Shown here: positions 52,166 through 61,382 of the stretch, one piece after another
How the letters are laid out: every line of letters starts with the position of its first letter
Numbering within the stretch: position 1 is the stretch's first letter
Assembly (NCBI GenBank): GCA_025766275.1
Contig: JAFKAC010000006.1
Coordinates: forward strand, 1,736,001-1,800,000
Reading direction: 5' to 3'
Length of the DNA stretch: 64,000 bases
From: Lactarius indigo
Taxonomy: Eukaryota > Basidiomycota > Agaricomycetes > Russulales > Russulaceae
Translations under genes and position numbers: made by a program
Notes under the pieces: generated by a model
Told to the model about the DNA's origin: nothing
Databases searched by the model: none
The model's input: the letters and a program-made list of their open reading frames with translations, nothing else

Positions 52166-52959
52166 TGGCGAGAGCACAGAAAAGGCCAGAGGTCGGCGGG
52201 CGGACAACGCGAACAGCGCGCAGACCTCTGACCAGTTTGTGCAGAGGAGGGACGACGGGGGGGGGATTTGAATCTTCAGACCCAGGGCTTGACTTGTCTG
52301 TACAATTCGAGGGTCAAATTCACACGCGTTAGACCTCACCTCCAATGTGGTTTCGTTGGCTTGGCTGACTCAGGCTACCCAAAAAGGTACAATTTTCTAT
52401 TCGTACTTTTGGGTGGCTTGAGCCGGCTCAGCCTAGCTTGAGCCAGCTCAATTTGGAGTGGCTCAGCTCAGCTCATCCTTTTTTGGTCGAGCTGTGCTTA
52501 GCTGAGCCAAGCTGAGCTGAGCTGAGCCATGGCAACACTAGCTACCCCTAATCTCAGCTCACACCCTTTTTAGGAAGTTCACGGTCAAGTAAAGAAACAG
52601 TTGTTCGCACAAAAATTGGGAAGCGTGTCGACAAAATAAAAGACCTATAGGTATATTCTTTAACACTGTAATAGCGCCGGGCTGACCTAACTCTGGCCAG
52701 TTGAGTATTCGCACTCCGGCTATCGTGACATTCTTTTGGTTGCACAACCCATACAATAGGCCCGCGGTTAGTGATTTGCTGGCCTGGCTTGGCCTGAAAG
52801 CTGCGGCTTAGGCCCAGCTTTGAGAGGCTTAGGCCTGGAAAATGTGAGGCCTGAGCCGCCACCCATGGCTTGGGCTGGCCCGGCTTTCGGGCTGTGGCTT
52901 TGGGAATTTTTGAGATAAACAAAGACCCAAGACATGTGCAGGTCTTGGGGCATGCAATA
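52166..52959. other. Non-coding stretch with GAGCT/GGCTT-rich repeats
   Basis: No supported gene. From about 52425 to 52535 it is packed with GAGCTGAGC and its inverse GCTCAGCTC, and from about 52780 to 52905 with GGCTTAGGCC-like words. G4b begins at 52960. Confidence 0.6.
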
Positions 52960-53527
52960 TGTCACGATTTTCTGGGACTCGTTTCTTTTCTTACCATTGT
53001 TCCCTTCCCACACTATACGAGCCCTGTACGACTACGCGGACTTTACGATTACCCGGTTTCCATCACGCGCCTTGCTTATCGACGTTCTCTCTTGATAAAG
53101 CTTGACATGTGCCAGTTTCCGACTTGTTTCCTCTCACGCACGACCCCGCGTGATTCTCCTTTATTCTTGATATGACCCTGCTTTGTTCCCTTTATGTTCA
53201 TCCCCTTCTTCCTCGGTTTGGCGATGGCGCCATCTGTTTGTGATGGCCATACAGTACGATTTCTATTTAACTCTAGTCATACCTAGCTTGTACGGTAGAC
53301 TAGACTTCTTGTGTAATACTACACTCGTCTACACAGAGTCTCCTCAACCCCCAACCCTTGTCTTCGCTAGGCCTTCGAGTCTTAGCCTTCCTCTACAGTC
53401 CAAGTGACGTACGTCCTTGTGACTCTTGTGCACCATTCCTACTGAAGTCGAGCCTTTGAGCTTTGACTACCGAGCAATCGACTGACTTAGTACAGGTCGT
53501 ACGCAACGCCCCTGTAGTGGCGTTACA
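52960..53527 (+). repeat. G4b 5' LTR with promoter
   Basis: 568 bp, TGTCACGATT...GGCGTTACA. TATTTAA at 53264-53270, predicted transcript start at AGACTAGACTT (53297-53307). The element's primer site AAGTCTAGTCT (53530-53540) is the exact reverse complement of that 11-mer. Confidence 0.92.
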
Positions 53528-53599
53528 TTAAGTCTAGTCTCCACTGTGGCTCTCACCAGCCGAAGCCGAACACAGTTCGTCAAAGAGTACCTGGAGCGG

Positions 53600-54082
53600 T
53601 GTTACGCCGTCACGGCGTTGGCTCGACTTGAGCTCAAGGGAGGCGGTGACAACTTGGGCGAATGACTTGAAGACACGAAGGTCCAAGCGTAGATGTTGGT
53701 GAACACTCGAAGGTGCACGTCGTATTACTCGAGACGGAAAGCAGAAACGAAGGGAGCGAGAGATAGAAGGAAACAAGTGACGATTCAAGAAGACCAAGAT
53801 GGCGTATCTTGGTCTTCACTAGACACTATAAATACAAGTCGAGCAGGCTTAGAAGCGCTGCTATGAGTCACAGTAGTAAAGCGTCCAACGTATCGCAGAA
53901 ACATCTCAAAACTAATACTACTAGTACTTGTACTAGTATCGAGTCACTCAGGTACCGCTCAGTCAGCTATCGTGCGCAATCGCCTATCGTATCCTCGTAT
54001 CACCGTAAGTAAGTCCGCGACTAATATACCTTACCGCCGTAATCGCAACCGGTACAGTAAGGGTACGACTCGAAACGTGACA
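53600..54082 (-). repeat. G1b 3' LTR
   Basis: 483 bp, TGTTACGCCG...AACGTGACA on the plus strand, no difference seen from 60900-61382. Confidence 0.96.
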
Positions 54083-54113
54083 TCACCTCCTTTTCTAGCG
54101 TGAGACCCCAGGC

Positions 54114-57100
54114 TCACCGAAAGTCGCGGGCCGGCCAGTCGCGCTGTTCGTCGGCAATGCGCTCCAGTGCGGTGGCGCGCTCCAGGCGGTAGATCGCGTC
54201 GCGCCGGTCGTCCTGTGCGCATTCGATCATGGTGCGGAGCTGACTCACCCTGGCCCGAAGTCGATCCAGCTCGTAGCTGGCCGCGCGGAAGCGTGTGACC
54301 TCCGCGGTGAGCGACTCGTCGTTGATGCGGTTGAGCGCGCGGTCGGTAATTTTGTCGGCTTCGAAGACAACGAGGTCCTCGTGCGGGTATGTGGGGCGGA
54401 GTGCGGCGGAGACGTGGGGTTCGGCGTAGAAGGGCTTACCGTAGACGTGTGGCGAGCCCGGTATAACCCCTAGTATGAGGGGGTCCGCCCCCCCGATGAT
54501 CTGGACGTGCGATGCGTCCCGCTCTACTCCGTCTGGTCCGGTGATGGGGTATCGAATGTAATGGGGTCGTCGGTTCGCCCGGAACCCTTCAGGCGCAATG
54601 ACATGCGCGGGGTCGTCGGCGGCGGTGAACGGACGGTGATCGGCGGCACCAGGCACGCGCACACGTCCTCGATACATGGGGGACCCGTCGGAGTAGACGA
54701 GCCAGGGCGTGATGAGGGGATTATCAGGGTCGCGTTTCGTTCGAAGGAAGGTGTGTCTCGCCGGGTAATAATCTTCGTCGTCATGGCCAGCCTCAGCTGC
54801 CGCCATCGCTGCCGTCGCTCGCGCATCTCCCTCAGTCGGGCCGCTGCTGAGTCCAACTGCTCCTTCTGCCATGCCGCCGCTACCCTCTTCCAACCCTCCA
54901 GCTCGTACTCCATCAGCGCTTGAACGCTGGTCGTTGCTCGGGAAAACTCCGCGAACGCCGATGAGGTCGTCGCTTGGGGGGATAGCGGCGATGGGTTCGC
55001 GCTCGCCGCTATCGTTTTGGAAGACGTGGACGACGGCTCGGTCGTCGTCGGGGGTGGTCGTTGGGTCTGGAAATCTGGTGATGACGTTGGCCCATTCTTG
55101 TGCGGTGATGGGCCCCTCTGTTGGTGCAAGAGGCGTCCATGGCGTGAGCTGAGTGTTTGGTACTTCGGTGTCGTCGTCCTCAGCCAAGAGGGCGCGGGCG
55201 TCTTCTGCGAGGGAGTCGAGGAGCTGCGCTTGTGTGACATGTCGTAGTGGGGAAGTAGGCATGAGAGTGGTAATGGAACGAAGGAAGAGGGGATGACTGT
55301 CCTCTGTTCGGGCGACCCCTACTTTATCTCTTTTACCGTGGGTCTGCGCTTCCTGATACAGACGGAGTGCTTCCGGTGCAAAGACGTCGTCTTTGTTGAC
55401 CCACTGATTCTCCGAGTCTGGGTATCCCTTCCATTTGACCAGATATTGAAGGCGTCTTCCCCTGCCGAAATGCCGAGCGTCCAGAATGGCCTCGACTTCG
55501 TACTCTTCTTCCCCATCTATCAGTTCTGGTGGGGGTCGTGTGAAGTTTTCCCCGTGCAGGGAAGTTTGCTTGTACGGTGTGAGAAGATCGATGTGAAACA
55601 CTGGGTGGATACTCCACTGCGTGGGAAGTTCCAATCGATAGTTGTAAGGGGACATCACCTGTACCACCCGAAAGGGTCCGTGGCGTCGCGCCGCTAATTT
55701 TGCCGTAGGCTGATTGGTTCGGAGATGTTTGCCCTCAAGCCACACAAGGTCGTTGATGCTAAACTTGGGCGTATCTTTGTTGCGCACCCATGCCTCTTGC
55801 GCCTTCTTTATAAGGCGTTGGGCGTTATCTCTGGCTTCTTTTAGTTGTGTCAGCCGTGCTGTTGCAAGGGGAATGGGGGATGGCTTATCCGTCCAATCCG
55901 CTTGTGGATTATATCCCATCAGAAGTTGGAACGGCGATTCTTTGGTATGCTCATGTGGCCAGTTATTGTGCGCGAATTCGGCAATTGGGAGATAGGATTC
56001 CCAGTTGTTTTGCCGCTCATTTACCCAGAATCGAAGGTACTGTTCCAGCCACTGATTGGTTCGTTCAGACTGTCCATCAGTACGCGGATGATATGCCGTA
56101 GATATGTTCTGTTGGATTCCTAGAATACGGCATACTTCTCTGGTGAATTTGGACGTGAAACGGGGGTCGCGGTCGCTTATTATCTTGCGTGGCAGTCCGA
56201 AGCGTTTGAACACTTGGGCGATGTACAGAGCCGCCGTTTCTTCTGCGGTGATTTCTTCTCGACATGGGATAAAGACGGAAGCTTTGCTACAGTCGTGGTC
56301 TGTGACAGTTAGTATGCTGTCGTACCCCTTGGAAACCGGGAGTTTGGTGATAAAGTCTACTGCCACCGTATGGAACGGCATGGCCTCTAGTATTGGTGTA
56401 ATGGGATGCAGCGCGGCCCGTATGGGCCTTGTGTTGACCTTATTTCTTTGGCATTCCGCGCAGCCTTGTACGTATTCATACACGTCCTTCCGGAGTCGCG
56501 GCCACCAGTAATGTCTCTCCAGGATGCGTTGTGTCCTCGCGATTCCCGGGTGACCATGTATCGGTAAGTCGTGATGGTCGTGTATCAGTACGCGTTGAGT
56601 CGACGCCGGTCCTGTGATTACGAACCTGCCGTCTTTGTACCATTCTCCTTGTATCTTCTTGAGGTGATAAGGGTCGACCCATAACTTGATCACTTCTTCG
56701 TCTTGCTGGTGGCGTGGTTGCAGTAAGTTTGGGTTCGCAATGAAGGTGCGCGCGGTGTTGAGGGTTCGCACGAAGACTTCGGGAGGCAAGACCACTACTT
56801 CGCTGTTGTCTTCGACTCCCTGGTTGTAATCCGGTCGTCTCGACAATGCGTCTGCTCGTCCGTTGTTCTTCCCTTTAATGTGGTGAATTTTGAAGTCGTA
56901 TTCAGAGAGTTCAAGTACTTCCCTGGCGACTCGTCTACTGATCTTCTGCGGAGATTTCCAGTATTGTAGGTTTAGGTGGTCTGAATAGATTTTGATTTTA
57001 TGGGGGGCACCTGCGAGGAGTGGTCGCCAGTTTCGTAGGGCCTTGACTATCGCGAGTAGCTCTAGATCATAGATGTCGTAGTTTCTTTCGGCTTCAGAAA

Positions 57101-58850
57101 GCGTCGCCGAATAGTAACCTATGGGATGTCGCTTGCCGTCAGATTTCTTTTGCAGTAGTACGGCTCCCACCGCATAGCCCGAAGCGTCTACTTCCAATTC
57201 GAACGGGTCCTGAAGGACGGGGTGTGCTAGCACCGGTTCCTCCGTTACGAGGCGTTTTAGGGTGTTGAATGCCTTTTCTTCTTCTTCTGTCCATCGCCAT
57301 TCCTCGTCTTTCCGTGTTAGTTTAGTGAGCGGCTTGGCGTGAGTTGCAAAACCGCGGATAAAGAGTCTGTAAAAGTTGCAGAAGCCGAGGAAAGAACGGA
57401 CGTCTTTAACCTTTGTTGGTGTTGGCCAGTCCTTGATGCCTTGAACTTTTACGGGGTCCATTCGGGTCACCCCCCTTTCAAGGATTACCCCCAGGTAATC
57501 CATCCGCGGTTGATGGAACAGGCACTTCTCGAGTTTGAAGTAGAGGTCGTGCTCCTCCGCCACGCGCAAGACATCGCGAACGGCAGCGACATGGGCTGTT
57601 AGATCGCGATCTACGTGAGTAGCGATACCAATATCGTCCATATAAACACGTATGGTAGTGCCCAATCGCTCGTGCTTCGCTATGGTGTCGCGATAAATCT
57701 GGTTCATCATGGCTTGGAAGGTGGCGGGGGAGTTAGTGAGGCCGAAGAACATGACCGTTGGTTCGAAGAGGCCGAATTTCGTTTTGAATGCGGCCTTCTC
57801 CTGGTCGCCGTCATGAATTCGTATATTGTTGTAGCCCCATCGGATGTCGAGTTTCGTGTAGATGTGGGCATTGCTGAGGTCGAGGATGAGGTCCTGTATG
57901 AGCGGCAGTGGGTATTGATTGCGAATGGTGTGGGAGTTGATAACCCGGTAGTCCTGTACTGGGCGTAGTTTTCCATCCTTCTTTTTAATGAAGAAGAAGG
58001 AGGACGCGTACGGGGAGATTGAAGGGCGTAAGTAACCCTGCCGCAGTTTCTCCTCCAAAAACTCCTTGAGTTCGCCCTCTTCTTTCTGAGTCATGGGGTA
58101 GATTTTACAGTCGATGGCGGCCGGCGCGGAGGGTTTGAAGTCAATCGCATGATCCCACGGCCTTGCCGGGGGAAAGCGGTGTGAGGCTTGCTCGTTAAAA
58201 AGTTTGCTGAAAGCTGCGTATTCTTGAGGGAGCTCTGCTGCCATTTGCTGTTGTTTCGCTTGTATGGCCAACTCCGTCGAGGTGGTGGCTCTTGCGAACG
58301 TCTCTTCTTCTAGTTCTCGCATGATGTCTTCTTTTTCGGCCACGATGAGGGCGCGAATGGTTGTTGATAGCAGTGCCTCGGTAGTTGCCAGTATTACTGG
58401 CTGCATGTCGGGGTGTATGGTGGCGGTAGCCCAGCTGATGGTTGGCTCGAACGCGCTTAGCCATGGATAACCTAGCACCATATCTTCGCTTCCAAGGTCG
58501 GTGACCAGGAAGGTCATTTGTTTTATCTGTCCCCGTGTTTTTACTTCTAGGTTAACATAATGAGTGATTAACCCAGCTTTGTTTTCCGTGTTGTCTATGT
58601 TCCATATTTTGCGAGGCGTGTCTAGGGGTTGTATTTGGATGTCGGCCCGTTTTGCCAGACTAGGTCGGATAAAGTTGTCGGTTGCGCCAGAATCAATCAG
58701 CACCTTGGTTTCAGTCGTTTGGTAATTTGTACGGACAGTCACTGGAATTCGCATAGATCGGTAGCGCGTTGTCACAATTACAGAATTACATTGAAGAGCC
58801 CTCACCCAGACTGACGGGTTTAGGCGTCCCGAAAACCCTCTTTCCCCCAT
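54114..58850 (-). CDS. pol: G1b Pol polyprotein with chromodomain and C-terminal extension
   Basis: 1578 residues. Protease (IDSGATDNF, residue about 53), RT (IKKKDGKLRPVQDYRVIN; YMDD about 401), RNase H (LEVDASGYAVGAVLLQ, about 551), integrase HHCC (about 750-800), DDE core (DFITKLPVSKGYD about 831; ISDRDPRF; YHPRTDGQSERTN), GPF module (RRHGPFRVVQVMSPYNY), chromodomain (EVEAILDARHFGRGR ... LVKWKGYPDSENQW, about 1128-1175). The extension from about 1196 has an acidic/Thr-rich part, a block FRANRRPHYIRYPITGPDGV ... ASHVQIIGGADP, and a coiled coil (LTAEVTRFRAASYELDRL). Probably translated by -1 frameshifting from gag at GGGTTTT (58832-58838). Chromodomains of such elements are known to direct integration to particular chromatin. 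Confidence 0.97.
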   Translation of the reverse strand: MGERGFSGRLNPSVWVRALQCNSVIVTTRYRSMRIPVTVRTNYQTTETKVLIDSGATDNFIRPSLAKRADIQIQPLDTPRKIWNIDNTENKAGLITHYVNLEVKTRGQIKQMTFLVTDLGSEDMVLGYPWLSAFEPTISWATATIHPDMQPVILATTEALLSTTIRALIVAEKEDIMRELEEETFARATTSTELAIQAKQQQMAAELPQEYAAFSKLFNEQASHRFPPARPWDHAIDFKPSAPAAIDCKIYPMTQKEEGELKEFLEEKLRQGYLRPSISPYASSFFFIKKKDGKLRPVQDYRVINSHTIRNQYPLPLIQDLILDLSNAHIYTKLDIRWGYNNIRIHDGDQEKAAFKTKFGLFEPTVMFFGLTNSPATFQAMMNQIYRDTIAKHERLGTTIRVYMDDIGIATHVDRDLTAHVAAVRDVLRVAEEHDLYFKLEKCLFHQPRMDYLGVILERGVTRMDPVKVQGIKDWPTPTKVKDVRSFLGFCNFYRLFIRGFATHAKPLTKLTRKDEEWRWTEEEEKAFNTLKRLVTEEPVLAHPVLQDPFELEVDASGYAVGAVLLQKKSDGKRHPIGYYSATLSEAERNYDIYDLELLAIVKALRNWRPLLAGAPHKIKIYSDHLNLQYWKSPQKISRRVAREVLELSEYDFKIHHIKGKNNGRADALSRRPDYNQGVEDNSEVVVLPPEVFVRTLNTARTFIANPNLLQPRHQQDEEVIKLWVDPYHLKKIQGEWYKDGRFVITGPASTQRVLIHDHHDLPIHGHPGIARTQRILERHYWWPRLRKDVYEYVQGCAECQRNKVNTRPIRAALHPITPILEAMPFHTVAVDFITKLPVSKGYDSILTVTDHDCSKASVFIPCREEITAEETAALYIAQVFKRFGLPRKIISDRDPRFTSKFTREVCRILGIQQNISTAYHPRTDGQSERTNQWLEQYLRFWVNERQNNWESYLPIAEFAHNNWPHEHTKESPFQLLMGYNPQADWTDKPSPIPLATARLTQLKEARDNAQRLIKKAQEAWVRNKDTPKFSINDLVWLEGKHLRTNQPTAKLAARRHGPFRVVQVMSPYNYRLELPTQWSIHPVFHIDLLTPYKQTSLHGENFTRPPPELIDGEEEYEVEAILDARHFGRGRRLQYLVKWKGYPDSENQWVNKDDVFAPEALRLYQEAQTHGKRDKVGVARTEDSHPLFLRSITTLMPTSPLRHVTQAQLLDSLAEDARALLAEDDDTEVPNTQLTPWTPLAPTEGPITAQEWANVITRFPDPTTTPDDDRAVVHVFQNDSGEREPIAAIPPSDDLIGVRGVFPSNDQRSSADGVRAGGLEEGSGGMAEGAVGLSSGPTEGDARATAAMAAAEAGHDDEDYYPARHTFLRTKRDPDNPLITPWLVYSDGSPMYRGRVRVPGAADHRPFTAADDPAHVIAPEGFRANRRPHYIRYPITGPDGVERDASHVQIIGGADPLILGVIPGSPHVYGKPFYAEPHVSAALRPTYPHEDLVVFEADKITDRALNRINDESLTAEVTRFRAASYELDRLRARVSQLRTMIECAQDDRRDAIYRLERATALERIADEQRDWPARDFR
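54524..55240 (-). CDS. ORFX in G1b, overlapping the pol 3' end
   Basis: 238 codons from an ATG (MSHKRSSSTPSQK), in a different phase from the pol extension. A Ser/Thr/Pro-rich half is followed by EYELEGWKRVAAAWQKEQL, ERRQRWRQL, and near the end GSGRTDDPITF. Comparison with G2 shows this frame keeping residues while the differing bases tend to fall on its third codon positions. Expression route unknown; it could be chance dual openness. Confidence 0.42.
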   Translation of the reverse strand: MSHKRSSSTPSQKTPAPSWLRTTTPKYQTLSSRHGRLLHQQRGPSPHKNGPTSSPDFQTQRPPPTTTEPSSTSSKTIAASANPSPLSPQATTSSAFAEFSRATTSVQALMEYELEGWKRVAAAWQKEQLDSAAARLREMRERRQRWRQLRLAMTTKIITRRDTPSFERNATLIIPSSRPGSSTPTGPPCIEDVCACLVPPITVRSPPPTTPRMSLRLKGSGRTDDPITFDTPSPDQTE

Positions 58851-60880
58851 AGATCTTGAAGTATCAGGTCTTTTACTTCATCCGTGCTATTAGCCACCTG
58901 TGTGAGCCACTCTCTGGCCTGTTCTCCTGCTGTCTTTGTGCTTGCAGCGTTGATTTGGGGTGCGGGCGTCACGCTTGGCGCGGGTGACATGTATCCGGGT
59001 AGCGATGGTGCGTATTGTGATGGCGCGTACTGCGACACGGGTCCCTGAGGGTATCCTGTAGTCTCGATCATGCGACTGCTGGATGGGGCAGTGGACCATT
59101 GTTGCTGCGCGCGCGGATATGGGCAGTTTCGTGAGAGGTGGCCCGGGGCGTGACAGTTATAACAAAGGACATTCCTTAAGTCCCTTCTAGATCCTCCTCT
59201 TCCTCGTCCTCTAGCCCCCGGTCCTCCTCGTGGTGGGAATGGTGGCGTAGGCCAGTCACGGTGCGGTAGTTTATTGAAGTCGATTTCTTCGGACCCCACG
59301 AGTCTTACCTTGGCACGATCTGCCGAGGTGTCCATCGCCCAGGGGTTAGTCTGTGGTAGGTTTTGCGGGAGTGTCCATCCCGCGTTGCCGCCTTGCTTCT
59401 TTGGTTGTGTCGTATTCTTGTATTCATTGAGTCGTGCTTTGAGGTGTATGTAGTTCTTCTGCCGCTTGAGGACGGCCCTCTTCCAGTCGTCGAACGTGGT
59501 GGGGTCGTCGAACTGGAACGCGTTCTTGAACAGTTCCTTGGGCAGGCCCGATGTGAAGAGGTCGATGGTTTGGGGTTCGTTGAGGCGATAGTGAGCCTTC
59601 CGTGCGAGCTGTTCAAAATCATTGACGTACTTGTCAATGTCTTCTCCCACCATTTTGAAGCCCTTTCGTAGTATGGCTTGAGCTTGTTCTCGTTCCAGCG
59701 TATTCTCGAACCGTTGGCTGAATCCATCGGCCACGGCGTCCCATAGGTCGCGAGTATAGGGACTGATTCCTCGTTGTATCTGCCTGTTGAGCCAGTTTAG
59801 GAAAGACAAGACCCATTCGCTGACGGCTCCGCCTTTGATGTAGGAAAGGAACAGAAGACATCTTCTGTAGTCGTTGCGCATGATGGGGGCATCTAGATTC
59901 ATGCCCCAATAGACATGCCACTGCGTTAAAAATTGATCCACTTTGAGTCTGTCTCCGTCAAAGATAGAAGGTGGCTCGCCGGTTAATTTTTCATGATGGT
60001 GTCCTCCTCCTCCGGCATCTCCCCCACCTCCTCCTCCGCCACCTCCTCCACCTCCCGGTGGTCCCGTGGGTGGTATTCTTGGTGGTTCGGTTCTTCGTAG
60101 ATCAAACGGGATGCCTCCTCCTGGTGGCGGTGGAGGGTCCCCTCCCGGCCCTCCTATTCCTGGTGGGAGGTCTAGTGCGGGCTGTCGTCCGGACGGAGGA
60201 TCTCCTCGGTCTGACCCTATTGCTCGAAAGATGGCTGCGTCTTCTTCGGTCATTCGTACTCCGGTGTCGGGATTAATAGGCATAAGGGTTTCTCGCGCTT
60301 CTGCTTGTATTGCGCGCGCTTCTTCAATAGCGACTTCTTCCATCGCTCGCGTTATGGTTGCCATGATGGCTGGCGATCGGATGTGAATCGGCTCTGGTTC
60401 TGTAATGTGTGCGGACTCAGCTCGTTCGATGAGGAGATCTTGTATCGCCCCTCCGCTAGTCTCTGTTTGATTGGGCTCTCGTCCTTCACTCTCGTCCTGG
60501 CTTTGTTCTTCCTCTTCTTCTGATACTACTTCTCCGGTAGAATGTTCTCGTATTTGTCCGTCGATGGGACCCCAGTCTGCTCGGCTGTTGAGTTCCCGAG
60601 CGTCGATGTCGCACTGGTATCTAGGTCCTGCTGGTCGTATGACGTCCCAATGGGAATCTATGGGGTTCCACGTAACCTCTGTCCAGCACAAGTGGTCGAA
60701 GTTGAACTCAACTGGTCGGAATCTGGTAGGTCCGTTGAACTCCACAAAATATCCGGTCTCTTCTTGCCTTTCCCTCCAATTGGCAGCTTGTAGAAAGCGC
60801 GTGGGGACGTTGCGTTCTCCTCTTCTCGGGAGCGAATAGGGACGGAAACTCGTCCACTGGTCTCTCGTTGTCACGGCCAC
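58820..60880 (-). CDS. gag: G1b Gag
   Basis: 686 residues, intact. N-terminal conserved domain, acidic linker, Gly run (PPGGGGGGGGGGGG), capsid helices (FLTQWHVYWGMNLDAPIMRNDYRRCLLFLSYIKGG), Arg/Gly-rich segment and zinc knuckle CYNCHAPGHLSRNC. The frame begins at GTG-GCC (60880), 6 nt past the primer site, with an in-frame TAA immediately upstream. The first ATG on the predicted transcript is 60364-60362 (MATITRAMEE, about residue 173). A longer non-AUG-initiated Gag and a shorter AUG-initiated Gag are both conceivable. Overlaps pol by 31 bp. Confidence 0.95.
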   Translation of the reverse strand: MAVTTRDQWTSFRPYSLPRRGERNVPTRFLQAANWRERQEETGYFVEFNGPTRFRPVEFNFDHLCWTEVTWNPIDSHWDVIRPAGPRYQCDIDARELNSRADWGPIDGQIREHSTGEVVSEEEEEQSQDESEGREPNQTETSGGAIQDLLIERAESAHITEPEPIHIRSPAIMATITRAMEEVAIEEARAIQAEARETLMPINPDTGVRMTEEDAAIFRAIGSDRGDPPSGRQPALDLPPGIGGPGGDPPPPPGGGIPFDLRRTEPPRIPPTGPPGGGGGGGGGGGGDAGGGGHHHEKLTGEPPSIFDGDRLKVDQFLTQWHVYWGMNLDAPIMRNDYRRCLLFLSYIKGGAVSEWVLSFLNWLNRQIQRGISPYTRDLWDAVADGFSQRFENTLEREQAQAILRKGFKMVGEDIDKYVNDFEQLARKAHYRLNEPQTIDLFTSGLPKELFKNAFQFDDPTTFDDWKRAVLKRQKNYIHLKARLNEYKNTTQPKKQGGNAGWTLPQNLPQTNPWAMDTSADRAKVRLVGSEEIDFNKLPHRDWPTPPFPPRGGPGARGRGRGGSRRDLRNVLCYNCHAPGHLSRNCPYPRAQQQWSTAPSSSRMIETTGYPQGPVSQYAPSQYAPSLPGYMSPAPSVTPAPQINAASTKTAGEQAREWLTQVANSTDEVKDLILQDLWGKEGFRDA

Positions 60881-60886
60881 GGTGGG

Positions 60887-60897
60887 ATCTTGGTCTT
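60887..60897 (-). promoter_or_regulatory. G1b primer-binding site (self-priming type)
   Basis: Minus strand AAGACCAAGAT, 2 nt past the 5' LTR, is complementary to the predicted transcript 5' end ATCTTGGTCTT starting at 61100. The TATA box (tataaata, 61127-61134) lies 27 nt upstream of that start. Confidence 0.8.
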
Positions 60898-60899
60898 AA

Positions 60900-61382
60900 T
60901 GTTACGCCGTCACGGCGTTGGCTCGACTTGAGCTCAAGGGAGGCGGTGACAACTTGGGCGAATGACTTGAAGACACGAAGGTCCAAGCGTAGATGTTGGT
61001 GAACACTCGAAGGTGCACGTCGTATTACTCGAGACGGAAAGCAGAAACGAAGGGAGCGAGAGATAGAAGGAAACAAGTGACGATTCAAGAAGACCAAGAT
61101 GGCGTATCTTGGTCTTCACTAGACACTATAAATACAAGTCGAGCAGGCTTAGAAGCGCTGCTATGAGTCACAGTAGTAAAGCGTCCAACGTATCGCAGAA
61201 ACATCTCAAAACTAATACTACTAGTACTTGTACTAGTATCGAGTCACTCAGGTACCGCTCAGTCAGCTATCGTGCGCAATCGCCTATCGTATCCTCGTAT
61301 CACCGTAAGTAAGTCCGCGACTAATATACCTTACCGCCGTAATCGCAACCGGTACAGTAAGGGTACGACTCGAAACGTGACA
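60900..61382 (-). repeat. G1b 5' LTR with promoter
   Basis: 483 bp. The minus strand carries a TATA box at 61134-61127, the palindrome GAAGACCAAGAT-5nt-ATCTTGGTCTTC and the start at 61100. The leader from there to 60365 has no ATG. Confidence 0.95.

Larger units (their letters stand above)
53600..61382 (-). mobile_element. Intact Ty3/gypsy chromovirus G1b
   Basis: 7783 bp on the minus strand: 483-bp LTRs at 53600-54082 (3') and 60900-61382 (5'), identical as far as I can read, with the TSD AGCGG (53595-53599, 61383-61387). Gag and pol are both uninterrupted. The polypurine tract (minus strand AAAAGGAGGTGA, 54083-54094) abuts the 3' LTR. Intact frames and matching LTRs suggest recent insertion and possible activity. 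G1a is a sister copy. Confidence 0.97.

Noticed and set aside
51482..52345. 287-codon Arg/Ser/Pro/Ala-rich frame and parallel frames
   Set aside because: Low-complexity translation of the satellite, with no domain and no codon signal.
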